Assembly (NCBI GenBank): GCA_049324575.1
Contig: JBMONI010000025.1
Coordinates: 1 to 49,309 of the forward strand
Reading direction: 5' to 3'
Length of the DNA: 49,309 bases
Source: JBMONI01 sp049324575
GTDB taxonomy: Bacteria > Omnitrophota > Omnitrophia > Omnitrophales > Aquincolibacteriaceae
Part shown: piece by piece, positions 43,034-49,309 of the stretch
Numbering within the stretch: the first letter of the stretch is position 1
Layout of the letters: every line of letters starts with the position of its first letter
The notes under the pieces: model-generated
What the model saw: only the letters and a program-made list of their open reading frames with translations
Databases searched by the model: none
What the model was told of the DNA's origin: nothing
Translations under genes and position numbers: made by a program

Positions 43034-43996
43034 TTAACGGCCTTTCGAATTCTTCCGGACCTGTTCCAGGATCCAGGGATAGGTCTTTTCGATCCCGGCC
43101 CGCGTGGAAAAACACGCTTTCCAGCCGGTGCGGTAGATCTTCTCGTTGCTGAAATTCCTCGATTCAACCCCGACCGGCCCCGGCACGTGACGGATCGCAA
43201 GCGGTTTCTTCGCGACCTCCATCACCGTCCTGGCCAGATCATCGACACTGATATATTCAGGATTGCCGATATTGACCGGACCTTCGATCGCGGAGTGCAT
43301 GAGCCGGAAGATCCCGTCCGTCATGTCCTCGACATAAGTATAGGAGCGGACCGCCGTGCCGTCGCCCCATATTTCGATCGAACCGTCCGCCGGCGCTTCG
43401 GCCACTTTCCGGCACATCGCCGCCGGGGCTTTTTCGCGCCCGCCCCGCCAGGTTCCCTCGGGCCCGAAACAGTTCTGGAAACGCGCGATACGGATTTTCA
43501 TCTTGTGATGCCGGCCATAGGCCAAGGCCATTCGTTCGGCATAAAGCTTTTCCCAGCCGTATTCATTGTCCGGCATCGCGGGATAAGCGCCCTCTTCGGT
43601 CAATTCGGGCTCGCCATGTTTCATGTTCCGGTAAATGCAGACGGACGAAGAGAAAAAATAATTCTTGATCCCGAGAGCCGCCGCGGAATAGATCATGTGA
43701 TTGTTGATGAGCGCGCTGTTGCGCATGATCTCGCATTCGGCCGTGTGAATGAATCCCATCCCGCCCATATCGGCGGCAAGTTGATAGACCTCCTCGAACC
43801 CGCCGGGCACCGAAAGCGCTTTGCGGCAGTTCTTTTCTTCCCGCAGGTCCAGGATCTTGAATTCATCCGCCGGGCTGGCACAAAACTCCGGCCGTTTCAG
43901 GTCCACTCCACGGACCCAGTAACCTTCGGCCTTGAGCCGCTTCACAAGATGATGCCCGATGAAACCTCCGGCCCCCGTCACAACCGCTTTTTTCAT
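43034..43996 (-). CDS. NAD-dependent sugar epimerase, GDP-mannose 3,5-epimerase-like
   Basis: A 320-residue extended-SDR enzyme. The Rossmann motif GAGGFIGHHL is at residues 8-17. Signature runs match plant-type GDP-mannose 3,5-epimerase closely: AADMGGMGFI near 74, SSSVCIYRN with the acid/base Cys near 112-120, YGWEKLYAE with the Tyr-x3-Lys pair, GTWRGGREKAPAAMCRK with the second catalytic Lys, and the C-terminal VGVESRNFSN. The predicted reaction is GDP-D-mannose to GDP-L-galactose or GDP-gulose. It is smaller than the plant enzyme (about 375). ATG at 43996 has AAAGGAG 8 nt upstream. It is upstream of the ABC exporter; both may serve surface glycan synthesis. Confidence 0.85.
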   Translation of the reverse strand: MKKAVVTGAGGFIGHHLVKRLKAEGYWVRGVDLKRPEFCASPADEFKILDLREEKNCRKALSVPGGFEEVYQLAADMGGMGFIHTAECEIMRNSALINNHMIYSAAALGIKNYFFSSSVCIYRNMKHGEPELTEEGAYPAMPDNEYGWEKLYAERMALAYGRHHKMKIRIARFQNCFGPEGTWRGGREKAPAAMCRKVAEAPADGSIEIWGDGTAVRSYTYVEDMTDGIFRLMHSAIEGPVNIGNPEYISVDDLARTVMEVAKKPLAIRHVPGPVGVESRNFSNEKIYRTGWKACFSTRAGIEKTYPWILEQVRKNSKGR

Positions 43997-44220
43997 GCTG
44001 CGCTCCTTTGCTATTTTAAAAAAAACAATGGCGGCTCGAAGTGGACGCTGGGCGAACTACGCAACCCCTTGAAATAAGCCTACTTGTGAAACTCTACCGA
44101 AAACGTAGCATGGGGGCTTTAATATCCCTAGGCGAGCCGATCAACGAAACCCTGCCTTACGATAAGGGTATTTTATCACGAAATCGCCTAAAATCCACCG
44201 AAACCGCTAATCTTTAAACC

Positions 44221-44841
44221 TTAAATCCTTTCCCGTAAAATGCCTATTATCTCATCCATGTCTCTTGCCTCGATATCCTCAAACTTCCGGACAGGCTCAT
44301 ACACTTTAACAGCTACGTAATTTAAAATCCTTAGCGAAAATGCTGTTAAATCTCTGAACTCGTTTGGCGTAATTTTAGCTATTTTATAGACACCCGAACG
44401 AGACAGCTCGTTATTTCGATGAGCAAATAAATTAGACCTTAATATGGTGACCTTTTTCCAAATTGTTTTCGCCTTAACAATCAGTTGCTGTATTTCAATC
44501 CTTTCCTCATCCCCTAAAAGGCTTCTGGCATCCTTAACCAAAGATTCAATATTCCAAACATCACTGCGATGGTCGTACAGTTTATGCAATGATAAAACCA
44601 AATTCGATACGTATGCATAACCAGAGATTTCAAAATAATCCTTAAACTTGAGCATAACATGTAGGTTTTCGGACTTGCTCTTAGTTTGCAAATACGTCCA
44701 CCATAATTCGTAACACCCTCTACCTTCAAAAAGGATGCCCATCAATTCACGCAGGCCCAAAATGATCTCTTTATTCTGAGCTCTAACTCGAGCCTTCTCG
44801 TTAAATACAAAAATATGTTCGCTCTCTTTTCTTTTCTTCAT
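44221..44841 (-). CDS. HEPN domain protein, AbiU2-like
   Basis: A 206-residue all-helical protein. Near residue 134 it carries RSNLFAHRNNE, an R-x5-H arrangement typical of HEPN ribonuclease-type domains, and its layout (long helices and a preceding YDHRSDVWNIESLV block) resembles the AbiU2 group. HEPN proteins of this kind cut or bind RNA in toxin-antitoxin, abortive-infection and other anti-phage systems. It is the last gene of the BREX-associated operon, 14 nt after the membrane protein gene. No antitoxin is recognised next to it, although the membrane protein or zinc ribbon might serve as control partner. The domain assignment is likely; nuclease activity is not shown. Confidence 0.7.
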   Translation of the reverse strand: MKKRKESEHIFVFNEKARVRAQNKEIILGLRELMGILFEGRGCYELWWTYLQTKSKSENLHVMLKFKDYFEISGYAYVSNLVLSLHKLYDHRSDVWNIESLVKDARSLLGDEERIEIQQLIVKAKTIWKKVTILRSNLFAHRNNELSRSGVYKIAKITPNEFRDLTAFSLRILNYVAVKVYEPVRKFEDIEARDMDEIIGILRERI

Positions 44842-44855
44842 AAAAGATCAAGCGT

Positions 44856-45518
44856 TTATTTCTTTTCCTTGCCCTCAGAATTTCCCTGCCCGCCTGAGGG
44901 TTTAGCCGAATCCTGCGGCGTACTCTGCGCTGAAGATTGAAGATTCTGGGGAGCCAAATTCGCTATCCCATTCAAGCTCTTCCCGACCTCTAATTTATCC
45001 GGAGATAAATTCTTGACTCCATTCAGACTTTCTTGAATTTTTTCTACCTTTTTAGGTGCATCTTGGCCTTTATCCGCCATCGCTACTCCTCCTGTTTTCT
45101 GAAACGAAACAAATATTGCCATTAAAACCGCGCAGATGATCCCCGCGTAAAAACAAATTATTGTCAATCTGTCCAGCTTCTTCAAAAGTTTGGATGTATC
45201 GTCTGTACTTTGGCATCGAAGGTTCTCTTCTAAATGCCTAGCATTAACTTGAAATATGTGCAAACAACCACATGTTGCTATAATAAAACCAGCAAAGGAT
45301 CCAACAGCAAAGAAATATTGCCAAAATCCTCTTATGCCCACTGTGGTGACAATCGTTACCAATAAACCGATAGCGGCGGCTGAAAGAGTAATAACCATCT
45401 TATCCTGCTCCATCCTCGTCTCAATCCAAGTAGAAAGCAGGGTCTGATAATGGGCAATATTCTTGCCTTCCAGCTCTCTTAATTCTCGCTTTTGTCTTTC
45501 TTCATTACTTTCAGCCAT
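44856..45518 (-). CDS. Multi-TM membrane protein with soluble repeat-containing tail
   Basis: A 220-residue protein of unknown family. An N-terminal charged helix (SNEERQKRELRELEGK) is followed by three hydrophobic segments (about 43-62 VITLSAAAIGLLVTIVTTVG, 68-88 FFAVGSFAGFIIATCGCLHI, 119-139 TIICFYAGIICAVLMAIFVS). The hydrophilic C-terminus contains two copies of SLNG(V/I)xNL(S/A)Pxx and ends in Lys/Glu. ATG at 45518 has GGAG at good distance; an upstream in-frame start would overlap the zinc-ribbon gene. A second ATG at 45080, in the same frame, has a perfect AGGAGG and could yield a separate 74-residue soluble product. Possibly a membrane effector or sensor of the defence cassette. Confidence 0.7.
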   Translation of the reverse strand: MAESNEERQKRELRELEGKNIAHYQTLLSTWIETRMEQDKMVITLSAAAIGLLVTIVTTVGIRGFWQYFFAVGSFAGFIIATCGCLHIFQVNARHLEENLRCQSTDDTSKLLKKLDRLTIICFYAGIICAVLMAIFVSFQKTGGVAMADKGQDAPKKVEKIQESLNGVKNLSPDKLEVGKSLNGIANLAPQNLQSSAQSTPQDSAKPSGGQGNSEGKEKK

Positions 45519-45529
45519 AACATCTCCGC

Positions 45530-45694
45530 TCAAACATCGTCCTTCTTGAATTTCTTTCCACACTTGGGGCACTCAACCTCATCGTCAAAAAACAAACTAC
45601 ATGGCACATCTGCCTTGCAATGCGGGCATTTAACCATGTCCGCGCCCATCGCAAAATCAAAACCTAAGAACTCATCAAATAAATCGTCCGGCAT
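45530..45694 (-). CDS. Small zinc-ribbon protein
   Basis: A 54-residue protein. The acidic-aromatic N-terminus MPDDLFDEFLGFDFAMGAD is followed by a rubredoxin-like zinc ribbon with C23-x2-C26 and C42-x2-C45 (KCPHCKADVPC, ECPKCGKKFK); Cys32 is an extra residue. It starts 10 nt after the TIR gene, with AAGGA before the ATG. Such tiny ribbons often mediate protein or nucleic-acid contact. Its function in the cassette is unknown. Confidence 0.8.
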   Translation of the reverse strand: MPDDLFDEFLGFDFAMGADMVKCPHCKADVPCSLFFDDEVECPKCGKKFKKDDV

Positions 45695-45704
45695 TTAATT
45701 CCTT

Positions 45705-46184
45705 TTACCGCGATCTTGCCGCTACAGCATCGTCAATCCACGATCCAATATTGTTCGCGATATTATATGCATCGTAAGAACTTGGGTTGTAACACTTGAC
45801 GAGACTGGATAGTTTTCCGCCATTTTTTAGACTGATATTATCGAAGGGGTTTAAACCTTGGCTACATTTTCCATTTCTGGCGCAATTAATATTGTGAATA
45901 TAAATTCCTAATACGCCCTTGCCGTCATTCCATCCTTTTATAATCTCGTATTGAACCCACGGCCGCTTTGAAGTTTCTGTACCTATCAAAACAACAACGC
46001 ACGACTTATACTTCATATTGTCGTCGATCCATTTCTTAACAGCATCGTCATTCTTTCGAATCTGCTCCCAGTCATTAACAGATACAGGGGCATTACCTTC
46101 AATAACTCCGATATTGCGAATCTGTTGAACTCTAAAAACGTCGTTATCAAAATGAAAACTGTAGAAAATCTGCTTCTTTGCCAT
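45705..46184 (-). CDS. TIR-like (ThsB/MTH538-type) protein
   Basis: A 159-residue protein of the TIR-like DUF1863 family to which Thoeris ThsB belongs. Diagnostic runs are QIFYSFHFDNDVFRVQQIRN at the N-terminus, VVVLIGTETSKRPWVQYEI near 65-85 with the candidate catalytic Glu in WVxYE, GIYIHNI and NPFDNIS. ThsB enzymes make a cyclic-ADP-ribose-type signal from NAD+ on infection. ATG at 46184 is chosen over the TTG at 46190 because a G-rich Shine-Dalgarno precedes it. The upstream neighbour, 12 nt away, is a small membrane protein instead of a canonical ThsA. The family is confident; enzymatic signalling is inferred. Confidence 0.88.
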   Translation of the reverse strand: MAKKQIFYSFHFDNDVFRVQQIRNIGVIEGNAPVSVNDWEQIRKNDDAVKKWIDDNMKYKSCVVVLIGTETSKRPWVQYEIIKGWNDGKGVLGIYIHNINCARNGKCSQGLNPFDNISLKNGGKLSSLVKCYNPSSYDAYNIANNIGSWIDDAVAARSR

Positions 46185-46196
46185 AGTCAATCCCCC

Positions 46197-46643
46197 TTAC
46201 TTTAAAATGTATTTTGAGAGAATCTGATAAGCAATAATCGCTACCACTATCAATAACGGAATCCCATAGAAAACTCGCAACGTGATCGACCACATGACCT
46301 TCCCTCTTGAATCCACCTTGTCTTTATACCGGTGCGGGTTAAGATCATACAGCAGACTGAAATCGTTCTTTGGTCTCACTTCAATAATCCATTCATACAT
46401 TTTTCTATACATCTTTTCAGTCTGAAGAAAAAAGGCATCCAAATACCAGAAAGCTACGAGCGGTATAAAAAGAACAAGGCATAAATAGATCGGATCGATG
46501 TTCTTCTCCATTAAAGCCAGAACAACAGTCACGACGGTCAAAGCCCATCCTTTGATAAGGAACGAGTTCTGAGCCATCCGATTAATACAGTTTTGAATAA
46601 GGTCTATTTCCTTGTGAATAACTTCAATATTATTCTCGCCCAT
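46197..46643 (-). CDS. Small multi-TM membrane protein paired with the TIR gene
   Basis: A 148-residue protein. An amphipathic N-terminal helix (IEVIHKEIDLIQNCINRMAQ) is followed by TM1 (about 27-45), TM2 (about 50-68, PIYLCLVLFIPLVAFWYLDA), a 50-residue charged loop and TM3 (about 120-142, LRVFYGIPLLIVVAIIAYQI). No Macro, SLOG or SIR2 sensor domain is visible, unlike known ThsA. ATG at 46643 is fixed by AGGAGG 5 nt upstream; an upstream GTG falls in the Shine-Dalgarno itself. It is 11 nt after brxL and 12 nt before the TIR gene. A membrane-disrupting effector or sensor for the TIR protein is a reasonable guess, no more. Confidence 0.78.
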   Translation of the reverse strand: MGENNIEVIHKEIDLIQNCINRMAQNSFLIKGWALTVVTVVLALMEKNIDPIYLCLVLFIPLVAFWYLDAFFLQTEKMYRKMYEWIIEVRPKNDFSLLYDLNPHRYKDKVDSRGKVMWSITLRVFYGIPLLIVVAIIAYQILSKYILK

Positions 46644-46654
46644 ATCCACCTCCT

Positions 46655-48682
46655 CTATTCAACCCCCATCGCCTTGAACACCGCGTCGATCGGGTCGGCG
46701 AAAAAGCTGTTTTGAAACTTAGCTAAGAGTTCTCCGGGTACCGTCTGGAAGTCTCCAACGCTACTTGAAGGAATAAGGATCCTGCGCGCACCGGCGTCAA
46801 GCGCCACGCGCATAGATTCCGCCAGATTTTCAACCGGAACGATATTCCCGCCCAAGCTCATACTGCCTAAGACAACTATTTGAGACTGCACCGGCTTGCG
46901 CATCAGCGCCGAAGCAAGAGCAATAACTGCTGTCAAAGTTAACGCCTCCGCCGATCCAGAATTATGCAGTTCAACGACATGGATATGGAAATCATGATCG
47001 CCTGCTTTAGGTGTAACGCTGACCCTCGAGGAATTCGCCTTAAAATAATCAAAGGCCACGCGCAGGCTTTCCTTGGCCGCAGAATTAGATCCAAGCCCTG
47101 AGAAACGAACAGATCCGTTCCCCGGACTCATCTGAATTTCAATACGATACAATCCCAGATGCCCGTTACTGCCGCGCGCCACGGTATGAATAGTCCCCGG
47201 GTTCATGGGCCCGTCAGGAATCAACGCACCCCCACCTTGCTCAGGCACCGAAATATACTTCTCGTCGCTTGTTTCCTTATCCCCATAGCTAAAATGCACA
47301 TCAAAGAATTCCATTCCGCCGATCTTCTTGAGCTGTTCCTTAACCCTCCGCCTCGTCTCAAGTGCATAATCCAAACATTTCGCAACCGCGGCCTTATCGT
47401 ACTCCCCATGAGGGTAAAGAAGTTTTAACAGCCCCGATACCGTCTTCCTTACGGCGATCACATCGCGCTGATTCAGATCCCTGCCTAAACGGAAATACTT
47501 ATCAATGGCATCAGAAAAGTTCCTTTTTCTCATCTCTCGTAAAAACTCAGCCAAATAGTCAACGATAAGACCGTAATTATTCGTAAAGAATTCCGGCTTC
47601 ATCTTGGGGATCTCCCATCCCGGGATATACCCATGGAACCGGTCAAAGAAAGCGGAATCGATCATGTTTTCAGGGAATGGCGAAAGCAAATGACTTGTTT
47701 TTACCAAAGTATCAACGGACTGGTTGATGTTGCCTACGAACACCATTGACGCGTTAGCATTAATTTGGTCGCGGCCGCGCGCGAAGGAACCGGACGCCAT
47801 GTAATCTTTCATGATCTGCACGCCGTCTTTATCCGCAAAGGATATGCCCGCAACCTCATCAAAGGCGACGATGTCCCACAAGCCAACAAGCCCGATCTGC
47901 CGACGGCTCATGCTGTAAAACAGGTTGGCCACGGTTGTCTGTCCACCAGAAACCAGAATGCTGTTCGGGCTGATTTCTTTATACAAATGGCTCTTGCCGG
48001 TATTCCGTGGGCCAAGCTCACACGCGTTATAATTATTCTCAACAAACGGAATCATCCTCGCAATCAGATGCAATTTAACGCGCGGTTCAAATAACGTTGG
48101 CTCCATCCCTGCTGATCTTAACAAAGCATCCATCCATTGCTCTTCCGTAAATGCCCGGCGACCCTCAAAAAGCGGCTCCATGTCCATATTCGGCATTTGT
48201 ATCGGCTTAATATCTTCAAGGATAAACGGCGATGCACCTTGGCCTTCTTCATAATGATATCGCAGATTGACGATTGACCAGATGCCGCCAGCTAAAAGCT
48301 TCTGATATTTCTTCACCGTCTCACTAGGCACGATAACATTCTTGATCCCCAGATTAGAAAAGACCGCTTCATAAATGTCTTTCTTCTCATTGAGCGTGAC
48401 CGTCACCTTATCAATGACCTTCAGTCCGCCCTTCTCGCGGACGATCGATTTCACCTTCTCCGACTCATCCGGGCGCACATAGTTGTCAGCAAGAACGCGC
48501 TTGACCGTCTTCATCCCGTCTTCAATGATCGCATCATCAGTCGAGGCACAATATTGCCCCAGAAGATACTCAAGAACGTACACCGGCACATTCGCGCCTT
48601 CCTTGATCTTTTTCGTCAAGTCCTTGCGCACAACCTTTCCGCTAAAATGTTTATTAAGCAAATTGTCCAATTCAGTATTCAT
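46655..48682 (-). CDS. brxL: BREX protein BrxL (Lon-like AAA+)
   Basis: A 675-residue BREX component. The N-terminus LLNKHFSGKVVRKDLTKKIK is typical of BrxL. The AAA+ core has the P-loop GPRNTGKSHLYKE near residue 225 and Walker B IVAFDEVAG near 270. The C-terminus (about 480-675) is Lon-protease-like with HNSGSAEALTLTAVIALASA; the region that carries the Lys of the Lon dyad reads VENLAESMRVAL, so peptidase activity is doubtful. BrxL forms rings on DNA and is required for phage restriction in type 1 BREX. It follows pglZ after 15 nt, the type 1 order, with AGGAGG before its ATG. No frameshift seen. Confidence 0.95.
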   Translation of the reverse strand: MNTELDNLLNKHFSGKVVRKDLTKKIKEGANVPVYVLEYLLGQYCASTDDAIIEDGMKTVKRVLADNYVRPDESEKVKSIVREKGGLKVIDKVTVTLNEKKDIYEAVFSNLGIKNVIVPSETVKKYQKLLAGGIWSIVNLRYHYEEGQGASPFILEDIKPIQMPNMDMEPLFEGRRAFTEEQWMDALLRSAGMEPTLFEPRVKLHLIARMIPFVENNYNACELGPRNTGKSHLYKEISPNSILVSGGQTTVANLFYSMSRRQIGLVGLWDIVAFDEVAGISFADKDGVQIMKDYMASGSFARGRDQINANASMVFVGNINQSVDTLVKTSHLLSPFPENMIDSAFFDRFHGYIPGWEIPKMKPEFFTNNYGLIVDYLAEFLREMRKRNFSDAIDKYFRLGRDLNQRDVIAVRKTVSGLLKLLYPHGEYDKAAVAKCLDYALETRRRVKEQLKKIGGMEFFDVHFSYGDKETSDEKYISVPEQGGGALIPDGPMNPGTIHTVARGSNGHLGLYRIEIQMSPGNGSVRFSGLGSNSAAKESLRVAFDYFKANSSRVSVTPKAGDHDFHIHVVELHNSGSAEALTLTAVIALASALMRKPVQSQIVVLGSMSLGGNIVPVENLAESMRVALDAGARRILIPSSSVGDFQTVPGELLAKFQNSFFADPIDAVFKAMGVE

Positions 48683-48697
48683 ATTGCAAAGCCCTCC

Positions 48698-49309
48698 TTA
48701 AAAATCGCTGGTAAATACGCGGTCTATGCGCACAGGAATGGACTGCTCTTCAATATCAGTCTCTGCGTTACGCAAAATCAACCGGTATGTTTTTGCACCT
48801 GCAAAGTTTATATTCTTCAAGGTCAAAACTACCTCTTTTTTACGGTCAGCCATTTCGGGAGAAGCGCTCTCAAAAGAAACGGTCTGAATATCGCTGACCG
48901 GCTCATTGTCTGCGTAAACGCCGATCTTAAACGTGGCTGGTTTAATCCTGTCAGAAACGGCTTCAATCTGCAGTATTTCAAAACGATGCTTGCCGGTTGT
49001 AATCCGATGATCCTGCCCCAGAACCTGCACGCCAACAAACTTGTCGCGCGTTTTCTCTTTATCCTTACCGCGGATTTGCTCAACGGTAATAACCGGTAAA
49101 ACAATCTCCTGCAAACTCACGCCACCATGAAAATAACGCGCACCACCGGTAAAATAAAACAAGCTCATTCCTTTAGGGATAACGAACTGCATGTCCTCTG
49201 AAGGCGTAACTCCAGAGGTATTCGAGACCAAACCTTGGTGAACAAATTCTAAAGCGGGAACATTCTTCCCGAGAGAATACCTCTTCTTCAAAAGAATAAA
49301 ATCTTTGTC
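48698..49309 (-). CDS. pglZ: BREX alkaline phosphatase-like protein PglZ, C-terminal part
   Basis: The last 203 codons of a gene that continues past the right edge. Runs such as FVIPKGMSLFYFTGGARYFH and GGVSLQEIVLPVITVEQI belong to the end of the PglZ phosphatase domain, and the rest is the beta-rich C-terminal domain (FEILQIEAVSDRIKPATFKI, YRLILRNAETDIEEQSIPVR). PglZ is a core BREX protein needed for phage defence and methylation. The frame is open to the window end, so no start is given. brxA, brxB, brxC and pglX should lie beyond the right edge if this is type 1 BREX. Confidence 0.9.
   Translation of the reverse strand, partial: DKDFILLKKRYSLGKNVPALEFVHQGLVSNTSGVTPSEDMQFVIPKGMSLFYFTGGARYFHGGVSLQEIVLPVITVEQIRGKDKEKTRDKFVGVQVLGQDHRITTGKHRFEILQIEAVSDRIKPATFKIGVYADNEPVSDIQTVSFESASPEMADRKKEVVLTLKNINFAGAKTYRLILRNAETDIEEQSIPVRIDRVFTSDF

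Noticed and set aside
44155..44167. Small stem in the epimerase/HEPN gap as a terminator
   Set aside because: Only a 5-bp stem with a weak T-rich stretch on the wrong strand for the neighbouring genes.
1..49309. tRNA, rRNA or CRISPR arrays
   Set aside because: No regularly spaced direct repeats and no cloverleaf or rRNA segment were found in the gaps, which are all shorter than about 270 bp.

Overview
The window looks like a chromosomal segment of an uncultured Gram-negative bacterium. It carries an outer-membrane (TolC-like) efflux system, a membrane pyrophosphatase, a plant-type GDP-mannose epimerase and a GC-rich housekeeping block. Together with a dispersed TGTCAT-ended repeat, this would suit the Omnitrophota or a related PVC-type lineage. 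That placement is an inference from gene content and is held loosely. No rRNA, tRNA or CRISPR array was found.

Layout. (1) 1-8.55 kb is an AT-richer accessory island. It holds a divergent XRE regulator, a complete Type III restriction-modification pair (mod-res), three small coupled genes (a DUF488 protein and two unknowns), a ParB-like HTH gene and a large serine recombinase that has lost its catalytic N-terminus at the island edge. (2) 8.6-44.0 kb is the GC-rich core, almost all on the minus strand. It contains a methyltransferase, a membrane pyrophosphatase, ftsK-dut-pnp-rpsO-ribF-truB-nrnA-rbfA-infB-nusA (the classic nusA/infB cluster without rimP), an orphan HAMP membrane protein, and a TolC/adaptor/two-RND efflux operon. 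Further right are an XRE-cupin regulator, a secreted glycoamylase-like protein with a CBM9-like tail, a double receiver protein, an SDR, recR, dnaX, an MsbA-like ABC exporter and the GDP-mannose 3,5-epimerase-like enzyme. (3) 44.2 kb to the right edge is a second AT-richer island read leftwards: the 3' part of pglZ and complete brxL (the tail of a type 1 BREX system), then five tightly packed genes. These are a small multi-TM protein, a ThsB-like TIR protein, a 54-residue zinc ribbon, a second multi-TM protein with a soluble tail, and a HEPN (AbiU2-like) protein.

How it works together. The nusA-to-ftsK block is transcription, translation and replication housekeeping. It has a near-consensus promoter followed at once by an intrinsic terminator before nusA, which suggests attenuation, and a second good promoter before rpsO. 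The efflux genes form one operon with a strong promoter that appears to give a leaderless tolC message. The two ends of the window are defence islands. The most promising candidate for an undescribed system is the five-gene cassette behind brxL. Its gaps are a uniform 10-14 nt, and it pairs a ThsB-like TIR enzyme with a small membrane protein instead of a canonical ThsA, followed by a zinc ribbon/membrane protein/HEPN trio. The second membrane protein also has a strong internal ribosome binding site that would release its soluble tail as a separate polypeptide.
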